DNA from: Firmicutes bacterium UBA5286
GTDB taxonomy: Bacteria; Bacillota; Proteinivoracia; UBA4975
Direction of reading: 5' to 3'
DNA: 35,982 nucleotides
Assembly (NCBI GenBank): GCA_002408465.1
Contig: DHSM01000023.1
Location: 23,498 to 59,479, forward strand
In this document: piece by piece, positions 29,465-35,982 of the stretch
Position numbering within the stretch: the first letter of the stretch is position 1
Layout of the letters: each line of letters begins with the position of its first letter
Made by a program: the position numbers and the translations under genes
Notes under the pieces: generated by a model
What the model saw: the letters and a program-made list of their open reading frames with translations, nothing else
Told to the model about the DNA's origin: nothing
The model's database searches: none

Positions 29465-30264
29465 AAAAGTACCTGGCGATATTCCGCATCCGTTTTATCA
29501 ACAGCCTCCAATACCGCGCGGCCGCCCTGGCGGGCATGGCCACCCAGTTTGCCTGGGGCTTTATGGAGATACTGGCCTTTTTGGCTTTTTATAAAGCCGA
29601 TCCTGCCGCATTTCCTATGGAATTTTCCCAAACCGTTTCTTACATCTGGATGCAGCAAGCCTTTTTGGCGCTTTTTATGGTCTGGTTCTTTGAAGCCGAG
29701 ATATTTAATGCGATTACCAGCGGCGGTATTGCCTATGAGCTGGCTCGCCCAGTTGATCTGTATTGGCGTTGGTTCAGTCAGTCCGTTGCGAATCGCTTGG
29801 CCAAGACTGTGCTGCGCTGCCTGCCAATCTTTATTGTCGCAATGCTGGTGCCGGGACCCTTTAGGATGTCCCTGCCGGCTACTCACGGCCAGTTCTTATT
29901 GTTTTTAGTCTCAGCGGCTTTCAGTCTGGGGGTTGTGGTTTCCTTTTCCATGCTCATTTACATATCTACTTTTTATACCTTATCCTCCACGGGTGTGCGC
30001 ATTATTTCGGCGGTGCTGGCGGACTTCCTGGCGGGAGCAATTATTCCCCTGCCCTTTTTCCCTCAGCCCTTTCGGGCCATTGCCGAGATGCTGCCCTTTG
30101 CCGCCATGCAGAATATGCCGCTGCGCATCTACAGCGGCAACATCACGGGGATCAATGCTTTCCGGGGAATTGGTCTGCAAGTATTCTGGCTGATAGCGCT
30201 TATATTGATCGGCAGGTATATGATTAATGATGCCCTGCGCAAAGTCGTAGTTCAGGGGGGATAG
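29461..30264 (+). CDS. ABC-2 family permease, first subunit (COG4587 type)
   Basis: A 267-residue membrane protein with six helices. YLAIFRIRFINSLQYRAAAL, the short N-terminal amphipathic start, and ITSGGIAYELARPVDLYWRW in the second loop are typical of this permease type, as is PLPFFPQPFRAIAEMLPFAA before the last helices. It shares an ATGA overlap with the ATPase gene and is followed one base later by the second permease. The two permeases form the heteromeric membrane part of one exporter. Confidence 0.88.
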   Translation: MKKYLAIFRIRFINSLQYRAAALAGMATQFAWGFMEILAFLAFYKADPAAFPMEFSQTVSYIWMQQAFLALFMVWFFEAEIFNAITSGGIAYELARPVDLYWRWFSQSVANRLAKTVLRCLPIFIVAMLVPGPFRMSLPATHGQFLLFLVSAAFSLGVVVSFSMLIYISTFYTLSSTGVRIISAVLADFLAGAIIPLPFFPQPFRAIAEMLPFAAMQNMPLRIYSGNITGINAFRGIGLQVFWLIALILIGRYMINDALRKVVVQGG

Positions 30265-30265
30265 T

Positions 30266-31042
30266 ATGAGACTGTACATGAAGTATTTTTCCATGCATCT
30301 ACAGAGTCAGATGCAATATAAGGTGTCCTTCTTTTTAACAGCCTTGGGGCAATTCTTGGTTTCCTTTACGGCTTTGCTGGGTATTTGGTTCATGTTTATG
30401 CGGTTTAATACAGTAGAGGGCTTTAGTTTTCCCCAGGTTTTATTGTGTTTCGCCACAATGCTGATGGCATTTTCCCTGGCGGAGTTTATGGGTCGCGGCT
30501 TTGATCATTTCCCACGGATTATTAGCAATGGCGAGTTTGACAGGATGCTGGTAAGGCCGCGGCGGGTGGCATTGCAAGTCTTGGCGTCGCAAATGGAATT
30601 TTCCCGCCTTGGCCGCCTGGTCCAGGCTATATTGGTTTTTTGTTACGCCATCCCCGCCAGCGGTGTCAATTGGACCTATGACAAGATCATAACCCTCTGC
30701 CTGATGGTTATCTGTGGGAGCATCGTCTTTTTCTGCCTGTTTTTGATTTACGCCGCCATTTCCTTCTTCACCATTGAAGGGCTGGAGTTTATGAATATCT
30801 TTACAGATGGCGGCCGCGAGTTTGGGCGCTATCCATTTTCGGTATACGGCAAGGAAGCGCTTCGCTTCTTGACCTACGTCATACCCCTGGCCTTGTTTCA
30901 GTATTACCCGCTTTTGTACATCTTGGAGAGAAAGACAAGCAGTTTCTATATGTTCATGCCTCTATTGGCACTGCCCTTTGCAATTCCAGCCTATGCCTTT
31001 TGGCGCTTCGGACTCAGCAGATACAAATCAACCGGCTCATAA
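30266..31042 (+). CDS. ABC-2 family permease, second subunit (COG3694 type)
   Basis: A 258-residue membrane protein with about six helices and the same design as its neighbour: MKYFSMHLQSQMQYKVSFFL at the start, FPRIISNGEFDRMLVRPRRV in the loop corresponding to the SGxxxxxLxRP motif, and LTYVIPLALFQYYPLLYILE near the end. It begins one base after the stop of the first permease and is the last gene of the operon; a bidirectional terminator follows. Confidence 0.88.
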   Translation: MRLYMKYFSMHLQSQMQYKVSFFLTALGQFLVSFTALLGIWFMFMRFNTVEGFSFPQVLLCFATMLMAFSLAEFMGRGFDHFPRIISNGEFDRMLVRPRRVALQVLASQMEFSRLGRLVQAILVFCYAIPASGVNWTYDKIITLCLMVICGSIVFFCLFLIYAAISFFTIEGLEFMNIFTDGGREFGRYPFSVYGKEALRFLTYVIPLALFQYYPLLYILERKTSSFYMFMPLLALPFAIPAYAFWRFGLSRYKSTGS

Positions 31043-31086
31043 TCCTTTGCCAAGACGGGGTAAGAAAATTTACGCTAAATAAAAAT

Positions 31087-31108
31087 AAGGCTGTCGGCAG
31101 ACAGCCTT
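31087..31108. terminator. Bidirectional terminator between the ABC operon and the MATE gene
   Basis: AAGGCTGTC (31087-31095) pairs with GACAGCCTT (31100-31108) around GGCA. T residues follow on the plus strand (31107-31110), and an A-run at 31081-31085 gives a T-run on the minus strand. Confidence 0.8.
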
Positions 31109-31113
31109 TTAAA

Positions 31114-32469
31114 CTAACTCGTCAGAGACTCCCGGGCAGCATTTTTCTTCAGTTCCCGGATGACAAAGAATCCCGTGATGAAAGTCGACAACAGGTCGGA
31201 AACGGGACCGGCATAAAAAATGCCGTTCAGCCCCCAGAATCTGGGGAGAATGAGGATAGCGGGAATCAGTATCAGTACCTGGCGGGATAGGCTCAGCAGG
31301 GCCGCATGTTTTGGCTTGCCTACCGCTTGAAAGTAGTTGGCGCCGACAATCTGAGCGCCGATTATGGGCAGGGCCATAAGGAAGGTTTGCAATGCCTTGG
31401 AACCCAATACCACCAAATCGGCATCTTCTTTGTTAAATAGAGTGACCAGCTGGGCGGGGAAGAGAGTAATAATTATAAAACCGAGAACTGAAATAACGGT
31501 GGCTGCCAGCATGCCCTTTTGCAGGGCCTCTTTAACCCTGGAGAAGTTGCGGGCCCCATAATTGTAGCCGATGATGGGCTGCAGGCCTTGAGTGATGCCA
31601 AATATCGGCATCAGCATCAAGCTGGTTACGCTTCCGACGATTCCCATTGCCGCCAGGGCCAAATCGCCGCCGAAATAGAATAGGCTTTTATTGAGGATTA
31701 CATTGAGCAGGCTGGCTGCCAGCTGGATGGAAAAGGGGGCAATGCCCAGAGTCAAGATGCTTAGCACATGGGCAGACTTCATCTGTATATGTTTTATATC
31801 CAGGCGCAGGTGACCTGTGCCCGTAAAAAAATATCTGAGCACCCACACTGCAGAGATTGCTTTGGAAATAATAGTGGCAATAGCCGCCCCCTTGATTCCC
31901 CAGCCAAAAACGAAAATAAAGATGGGATCCAGGATAATATTGGCGACGGCGCCGATCAGCATTGTGGCCATAGCCATCTTGGGATTGCCCTCAGCCCTGA
32001 TCATATTGTTCATGCCCATGCCGATAGTAAAGAAGAGAGTGCCGGCAACGATTATGCCGCCGTAGTCTTTGGCATAAGGCATTACTTCCGGGCTTGCCCC
32101 CAGCAATTTCAGAAGGGGTTCCAAGAAGAACAGGCCGGCGACAGTGACAAAGGCGCCGACAATTAACAAGAGAATAAAGGCGTTGCCCATAATTTCCCGG
32201 GCTTCTTTTTCTTTCTTTTGGCCAAGGCGAATGGAAATCAAAGTGCTGGCTCCAATTCCTATGAGCATATTAAAAGCCATTACCATCAAGGTCAGGGGAA
32301 ATTCTACAGTTATTGCCGAAAGGGCTAAACGGCCAACCCCGTTGCCCACAAAGATTCTGTCTACTACATTGTAGAGAGCATTGACCAGCATGCCTACTGT
32401 GGCTGGGACGGAGAATTTCAGCAGCAATTTTGTAATGCTTGCCTCTCCTAGTTGTTTTGTTTGCTTCAT
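31114..32469 (-). CDS. MATE-family multidrug efflux transporter
   Basis: A 451-residue transporter with 12 helices, full length, of the MATE family nearest the MepA-like branch. It exports cationic drugs or metabolites in exchange for sodium or protons. Features: LLLKFSVPATVGMLVNALYN, VVDRIFVGNGVGRLALSAIT, the first-half loop GMGMNNMIRAEGNPKMAM, FGWGIKGAAIATIISKAISA, and the second-half equivalents GITQGLQPIIGYNYGARNFS and NYFQAVGKPKHAALLSLSRQ. The ATG at 32467-32469 has only a weak AGG upstream. No regulator gene adjoins it. Specificity cannot be read from sequence. Confidence 0.94.
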   Translation of the reverse strand: MKQTKQLGEASITKLLLKFSVPATVGMLVNALYNVVDRIFVGNGVGRLALSAITVEFPLTLMVMAFNMLIGIGASTLISIRLGQKKEKEAREIMGNAFILLLIVGAFVTVAGLFFLEPLLKLLGASPEVMPYAKDYGGIIVAGTLFFTIGMGMNNMIRAEGNPKMAMATMLIGAVANIILDPIFIFVFGWGIKGAAIATIISKAISAVWVLRYFFTGTGHLRLDIKHIQMKSAHVLSILTLGIAPFSIQLAASLLNVILNKSLFYFGGDLALAAMGIVGSVTSLMLMPIFGITQGLQPIIGYNYGARNFSRVKEALQKGMLAATVISVLGFIIITLFPAQLVTLFNKEDADLVVLGSKALQTFLMALPIIGAQIVGANYFQAVGKPKHAALLSLSRQVLILIPAILILPRFWGLNGIFYAGPVSDLLSTFITGFFVIRELKKNAARESLTS

Positions 32470-32737
32470 AATAGATTCCTACTTTCTGTGTCCAGACAGC
32501 AATCATTATGTCCGGGGTGCCGAAGGTTAGCACATCCTTGCCGGAAAATTCCCGATAGTCATATTTCCGGGGGGCTGCCAAAGTCCGGACTGTGGTGTGC
32601 CTGCATCGGGCAAAATTGTGCAGACTGTTAATATAGTAACAGTTTGCCTAGCGAAATATCAAGGTGTTTTTCTTTCCTTTCCTAAATTGGTCAAGTTTGT
32701 TAAACTAAAGGAAATGCTGATCAGTGAGGAAGGTTTT
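32470..32737. other. Divergent intergenic region between MATE and glycosylase genes
   Basis: Holds the upstream regions of both genes. A perfect 10-bp palindrome AGTCCGGACT (32582-32591) lies near the middle, and GTCCGG also occurs near 32510. TTAATATAG-like AT-rich sequence follows at about 32628. No promoter pair is convincing. Confidence 0.4.
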
Positions 32738-32785
32738 ATGCTTCCGGATCAGTATGTCTTGAAATGTATTAAGAAACAGGGGTGA
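32738..32785 (+). CDS. Possible 15-residue leader peptide
   Basis: A very short frame, MLPDQYVLKCIKKQG, has AGGAAGG four bases upstream of its ATG and stops four bases before the GTG of the glycosylase gene, with the GGGG used by that gene inside its last codons. It could couple translation to the next gene or be chance. Confidence 0.25.
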   Translation: MLPDQYVLKCIKKQG

Positions 32786-32789
32786 GACG

Positions 32790-33992
32790 GTGACAATTAC
32801 CAAGAAACAGGCCCGGCAATTCATCCTTGCTTACCAGGGCCTGCTGCCTCCCCATCAGCTTCGGACCAAGGGGGAGATACTAGATTTTGTCCGCCGAGTG
32901 GGCTGCATTCAGTATGACCCCCTGGACATGGTTGGCTCCAATCCCAACCTGGTCCTGCAGTCCCGGGTTCGGGGGTACCAACCTGCCCTGCTGGAGGAGC
33001 TGCTGTACACCCAGCGCAGGCTGGTGGAGGGTTGGGACAAAAATGCCGCCATTTATGCCGTCGAGGACTGGCCATATTTTAGCCGCTACCGGACCCGCAC
33101 CATTATGCGCCACGGCCGGGAAATCACCGAGCTCTATGAGGTGCTCCCCCAGGTTACTGAGGAGCTGAGGGAGAGGGGGCCACTGTCCTCCCTGGATTTT
33201 GAACCGACAGCCAAGGTAGACTGGTTCTGGGCGCCCACCAGCGTTACCCGGGCAGCCCTGGAAACTTTGTATACCTGGGGAGATCTTGTTATCCACAGCC
33301 GAATTCGGACCAGGCGGGTATACGACTTGGCGGCCAGACATATGCCTGCAGAGATATTGAATGCCCCTGACCCCAATCCAACAGACCAAGAATATTTTCA
33401 GTGGCATGTAAAGCGGCGGATTGGCGCCGTGGGGATAATGTGGAACAGGGCCAGTGACGCCTGGCTGGCCATCAGGGGACTAAAGACTCCCCAGCGCAAT
33501 GCCGCTTTTGTTGCTTTGGAAGATATCGGGGAGATAATCCCGATTGAAGTAGAGGACCTTGGGTATCCGGCCTATATCCCCAAGGAACAGCTGCCTTTGT
33601 TGGAGCAGGTACTGGCAGGGAAAAATACAAAGCCCAGAGCGGCGTTTATTGCTCCTCTGGACAATTTGCTCTGGGACCGCAAGCTGATTGCCGCCCTCTT
33701 TGGGTTTGCATATACCTGGGAAGTATACAAACCGGCGGCCCAGCGGGAATACGGATACTACGTCCTGCCGGTTCTTTATGGGGACAGATTCGTCGCCCGC
33801 TTTGAACCCCGTTTGGACAAAAAGACGGGGATTTTAGAAATCCTCAACTGGTGGTGGGAGCCGGGGGTTAAACTCGCTGAATCCATGCAACGGAGCCTGA
33901 TTCGCTGTCTCGAGGAATTCATGTCTTATTTGGGCGCAACTGGCCTGCAGATGAGCAACTGCGAGGGAGCCGACTGGCTAAGCGAGTTTTGA
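32790..33992 (+). CDS. YcaQ/AlkX-like DNA glycosylase (HTH_42 family)
   Basis: A 400-residue protein of the winged-helix HTH_42 family that includes E. coli YcaQ (AlkX) and AlkZ, DNA glycosylases that unhook interstrand crosslinks. YcaQ-type enzymes carry a QxD catalytic motif and AlkZ a QxQ motif; here GCIQYDPLDMVGSNPNLVLQ gives QYD, which places it with YcaQ. Other family stretches: WDKNAAIYAVEDWPYF, RGPLSSLDFE, WHVKRRIGAVGIMW and AAFIAPLDNLLWDRKLIAAL, then EVYKPAAQREYGYYVLPVLY. Start is GTG 32790 with GGGG upstream. It stands alone between a MATE pump and a secreted protein. A role in repair of crosslinking damage is inference from family. Confidence 0.85.
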   Translation: MTITKKQARQFILAYQGLLPPHQLRTKGEILDFVRRVGCIQYDPLDMVGSNPNLVLQSRVRGYQPALLEELLYTQRRLVEGWDKNAAIYAVEDWPYFSRYRTRTIMRHGREITELYEVLPQVTEELRERGPLSSLDFEPTAKVDWFWAPTSVTRAALETLYTWGDLVIHSRIRTRRVYDLAARHMPAEILNAPDPNPTDQEYFQWHVKRRIGAVGIMWNRASDAWLAIRGLKTPQRNAAFVALEDIGEIIPIEVEDLGYPAYIPKEQLPLLEQVLAGKNTKPRAAFIAPLDNLLWDRKLIAALFGFAYTWEVYKPAAQREYGYYVLPVLYGDRFVARFEPRLDKKTGILEILNWWWEPGVKLAESMQRSLIRCLEEFMSYLGATGLQMSNCEGADWLSEF

Positions 33993-34106
33993 TGGGTATG
34001 CCTTTGCTCTTATTGCCGAGTTCTTTATTGAAATTGTCGAGATAGAGGAAAGAAGATTATTTTACTGCATTTTAATGCTATCTTTGGGGGTGAAGGAGGC
34101 ATTAGA

Positions 34107-35570
34107 ATGAATAAGCTTTTAATCTTTTTGTTTATGGCGGTCCTTTTTTTGCCGCTGCAAGCCTTGGCAGCCAATGTTGCTAATGAAAATGTCCAGCCCG
34201 CTAATTTTGCTGCGGGAGAGGAAGTATCTATTCGCTTTGAGCTGAGGGAATCACCTGCTAATGTATCCATCGATATTTCCCAAGATGATCCCGTGCTTCA
34301 CACTATCCCCTGCGGACTGTTGGGGCTGGGGACCCACACAGTGACTTGGGACGGCAAAGATGCCCAGGGGAATCCCTTGCCCCCGGGCGAGTACATCATG
34401 GATATCATTGGTGACACCTATGAATTCCAGCTTGAAACCAGTCAGGTATGGTCTCATTTCTGCGTTCCCCACGGCATTGTCTTCGATACTGAGACCTGCT
34501 ATTTTGCCACAAATGCTGACTTTAATAATGTCATCACCTTTTTTACCGACAGTGAGGAGTGTGGGGAAATATATGGCGGAACCAGTCCCGGCAGCGCCCT
34601 AGGCGAATTTAATACCCCAAGAGGGATAACAATCGTTAAAGACAGGGATGGAAACCGATATCTCGTGGTCGCCGACAGCCTTAATCACCGAATCCAGATT
34701 ATTGTTCTTGCGGTCAATGGCGGCACAGATTATTATGCGTTTGGCAGTGAGGGTTCAGGCGCATTCCAGTTTCAAAAGCCTTATGATGTAGCAGTCAGCC
34801 CTTGGGATGAAGACCTGAACGGCTGTTATCTCTATGTCCTGGACACCGGCAACTGCAGGGTTCAGCAATTTGAAGCAACTTTCCGGGGAGCAGGCGCGCC
34901 GCACCTTGATTTAGTGAGGGAATGGGGGCAAAAGGGCTCAGGCGACATGGATTTGTATGTGCCTGAGGGAATTGCCGTGGGCCCTGACGGCAGTGTGTAT
35001 GTGGCTGATACCGGCAATCATCGGCTTATAAAATATGATTGCAATGGCAACTTTCTTGCCAAAACCGGCGCCAAGGGGTCACAATTAGGTCAATTCTCCC
35101 GGCCAACTGATATTGCCGTAAGCAATAACGGCCTGGTCTTCGTGGCCGACAAACTCAACAAGCGCGTGCAGTATTTTACCGAGTCCCTGGATGTAATGAA
35201 GGCCTGGGAAACCAAGCTCCCCCCAGATATGACCGTAATCGAGCCGGTATCTGTTGCAGCAACCGGCCAGGGCAAGGTATTTATCACCAGAGCGGATAAT
35301 GCTGCCTTCTACCCTGCAGTGCTGGGATATAAAGCCGAGAGAGCTTTTGACTTCCGGACAATACCCTTCACCATTACGGGCTCCTCCGGCAGCGAAGAAC
35401 CAGTACCCGGCACTGATGAGCCGGCTCCTGGTAAGGAAGGACCTGAGGAGCCAGGCGACAATAGCCCTGTGCCCGCAGCTGGCTGCAGGCGGGGGGGCAG
35501 CGGCATGCTTTTTTCTGTTGTCTGCTGCAGCTTGTTTTTGCCGCGCAGGAAGAATTCTCCGCTGGCCTAA
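34107..35570 (+). CDS. Secreted NHL-repeat protein with C-terminal sorting-like tail
   Basis: A 487-residue exported protein. Residues 1-22 are a signal peptide (LLIFLFMAVLFLPLQALAAN). A FlgD-like beta domain follows (IRFELRESPANVSIDI; VTWDGKDAQGNPLPPGEYIM). The main part (~120-410) is an NHL beta-propeller: FNTPRGITIVKDRDGNRYLV, VADSLNHRIQII, YVPEGIAVGPDGSVYVADTG, NHRLIKYD, FSRPTDIAVSNNGLVFVADK. A Pro/Glu/Gly linker (about 432-458) leads to AAGCRRGGSGMLFSVVCCSL and a basic end RRKN, the Gly-Cys, hydrophobic helix, Arg-rich layout of short C-terminal sorting tails. AGGAGG precedes the ATG. The protein probably sits on the cell surface and binds a partner through its propeller. Confidence 0.82.
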   Translation: MNKLLIFLFMAVLFLPLQALAANVANENVQPANFAAGEEVSIRFELRESPANVSIDISQDDPVLHTIPCGLLGLGTHTVTWDGKDAQGNPLPPGEYIMDIIGDTYEFQLETSQVWSHFCVPHGIVFDTETCYFATNADFNNVITFFTDSEECGEIYGGTSPGSALGEFNTPRGITIVKDRDGNRYLVVADSLNHRIQIIVLAVNGGTDYYAFGSEGSGAFQFQKPYDVAVSPWDEDLNGCYLYVLDTGNCRVQQFEATFRGAGAPHLDLVREWGQKGSGDMDLYVPEGIAVGPDGSVYVADTGNHRLIKYDCNGNFLAKTGAKGSQLGQFSRPTDIAVSNNGLVFVADKLNKRVQYFTESLDVMKAWETKLPPDMTVIEPVSVAATGQGKVFITRADNAAFYPAVLGYKAERAFDFRTIPFTITGSSGSEEPVPGTDEPAPGKEGPEEPGDNSPVPAAGCRRGGSGMLFSVVCCSLFLPRRKNSPLA

Positions 35571-35600
35571 ATTGTTAGAGCAGTAGGTACTGAATTGAAT

Positions 35601-35638
35601 CAGCGGGACAGATTTCCCCTTGGAAATCTGTCCCGCTG
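35601..35638. terminator. Strong bidirectional hairpin between convergent genes
   Basis: A perfect 17-bp stem (35601-35617 with 35622-35638, loop CCTT) lies between the NHL gene and the DUF1292 gene. Neither side has a good T-run, but the placement between two convergent stops fits transcription termination or 3'-end protection. Confidence 0.7.
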
Positions 35639-35645
35639 TCACTGA

Positions 35646-35912
35646 TTACTCTTCTTCCAGTTCCATGACCCGCATGTATTCGTCAAAAACTTCGTCCAAT
35701 AAATCTTCATCCTCGACAGTGAGGTACTCTTCTTCACCTTCTTCATTCTGTACAAGTTCCAGAATGATTACTTCGCCTTCTTCATCATCTTGGTCCAGAG
35801 GATACAGCACCACAAAATTCATGTCTTTGTAATTGACGGTATCCAGGTAATCGCATTCCAGTTCATTGCCCTGATCGTCAGTCAGCACAATGATATTTTC
35901 ATTGTCAGTCAT
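35646..35912 (-). CDS. DUF1292 protein (YrzB-like)
   Basis: An 88-residue, very acidic cytosolic protein. The N-terminus NENIIVLTDDQGNELECDYL and the middle NFVVLYPLDQDDEEGEVIIL are characteristic of the DUF1292 family widespread in Bacillota, whose function is not known. In many genomes it lies near ruvX and alaS; here the neighbours on the right are outside the window. AAAAGGAG precedes the ATG at 35910-35912. Confidence 0.9.
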   Translation of the reverse strand: MTDNENIIVLTDDQGNELECDYLDTVNYKDMNFVVLYPLDQDDEEGEVIILELVQNEEGEEEYLTVEDEDLLDEVFDEYMRVMELEEE

Positions 35913-35982
35913 AATAATGCTCCTTTTCCTCTATTTTTAGCTTAGGACTGCTAATTAGTATACTACCCAATCAGGCGACAAA

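Noticed and set aside
1..35982. CRISPR array, tRNA or rRNA genes, phage structural genes
   Set aside because: No regularly spaced repeats, cloverleaf with conserved TTC arm, or phage morphogenesis proteins were found on either strand.

Overview
The window reads as chromosomal DNA of a mid-GC Bacillota bacterium, most likely Clostridia-like. The signs are strong AGGAGG ribosome binding sites, sigma-A promoters, GTG starts, a PadR/DUF2812 pair, a MurR/RpiR-controlled sugar operon, a YrzB-type DUF1292 protein, an ISLre2 element and LiaF-like envelope-stress genes. I see no rRNA, tRNA or CRISPR array. Species cannot be fixed from sequence alone.

Layout. 1-2788 (minus): proton-translocating NAD(P) transhydrogenase operon pntAA-pntAB-pntB, with pntB cut by the window edge. 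2789-5340: a decayed stretch holding an MFS sugar transporter remnant joined to the tail of a family 2 glycoside hydrolase, one intact RidA-family gene, and a frameshifted unknown gene. 5428-6505 (minus): two small acidic genes, the first transcribed being an Imm11-type immunity protein, followed by an ISLre2 insertion sequence (6590-8126). 8436-10288: nagB and a sugar-transfer-type ATP-grasp gene meeting tail to tail. 10388-11504: a broken IS1634-family transposase between two direct copies of a 194-bp sequence. 11539-13532: the C-terminal SPASM stub of a radical SAM enzyme followed by a complete two-gene ABC-2 exporter, which looks like a decapitated peptide-maturation cassette.

13902-18977: argS; a PadR regulator with a 34-bp palindromic operator plus its DUF2812 membrane partner; an iron-type alcohol dehydrogenase and a small upstream gene on the opposite strand. 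19278-25372: a MurR/RpiR regulator, then an operon of 2-hydroxyacid dehydrogenase, class II aldolase, GntP permease and FGGY kinase. This is a plausible catabolic route for a sugar acid, and its gene combination does not match the gluconate operons I know. 25612-27986: ECF sigma factor, anti-sigma-like protein and two membrane proteins, the last LiaF-like. 28000-28480: a GC-rich non-coding repeat region leading to a promoter and leader hairpin. 28490-31042: three-gene ABC-2 transporter. 31114-35912: MATE efflux pump (minus), a YcaQ/AlkX-like DNA glycosylase, a secreted NHL-repeat protein with a sorting-tail-like C-terminus, and a DUF1292 protein (minus).

The points most worth a second look are the SPASM stub with its surviving exporter, the sugar-acid operon, the PadR operator, and the orphan immunity genes beside the insertion sequence. 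All functional calls come from reading protein motifs; no database search was run.
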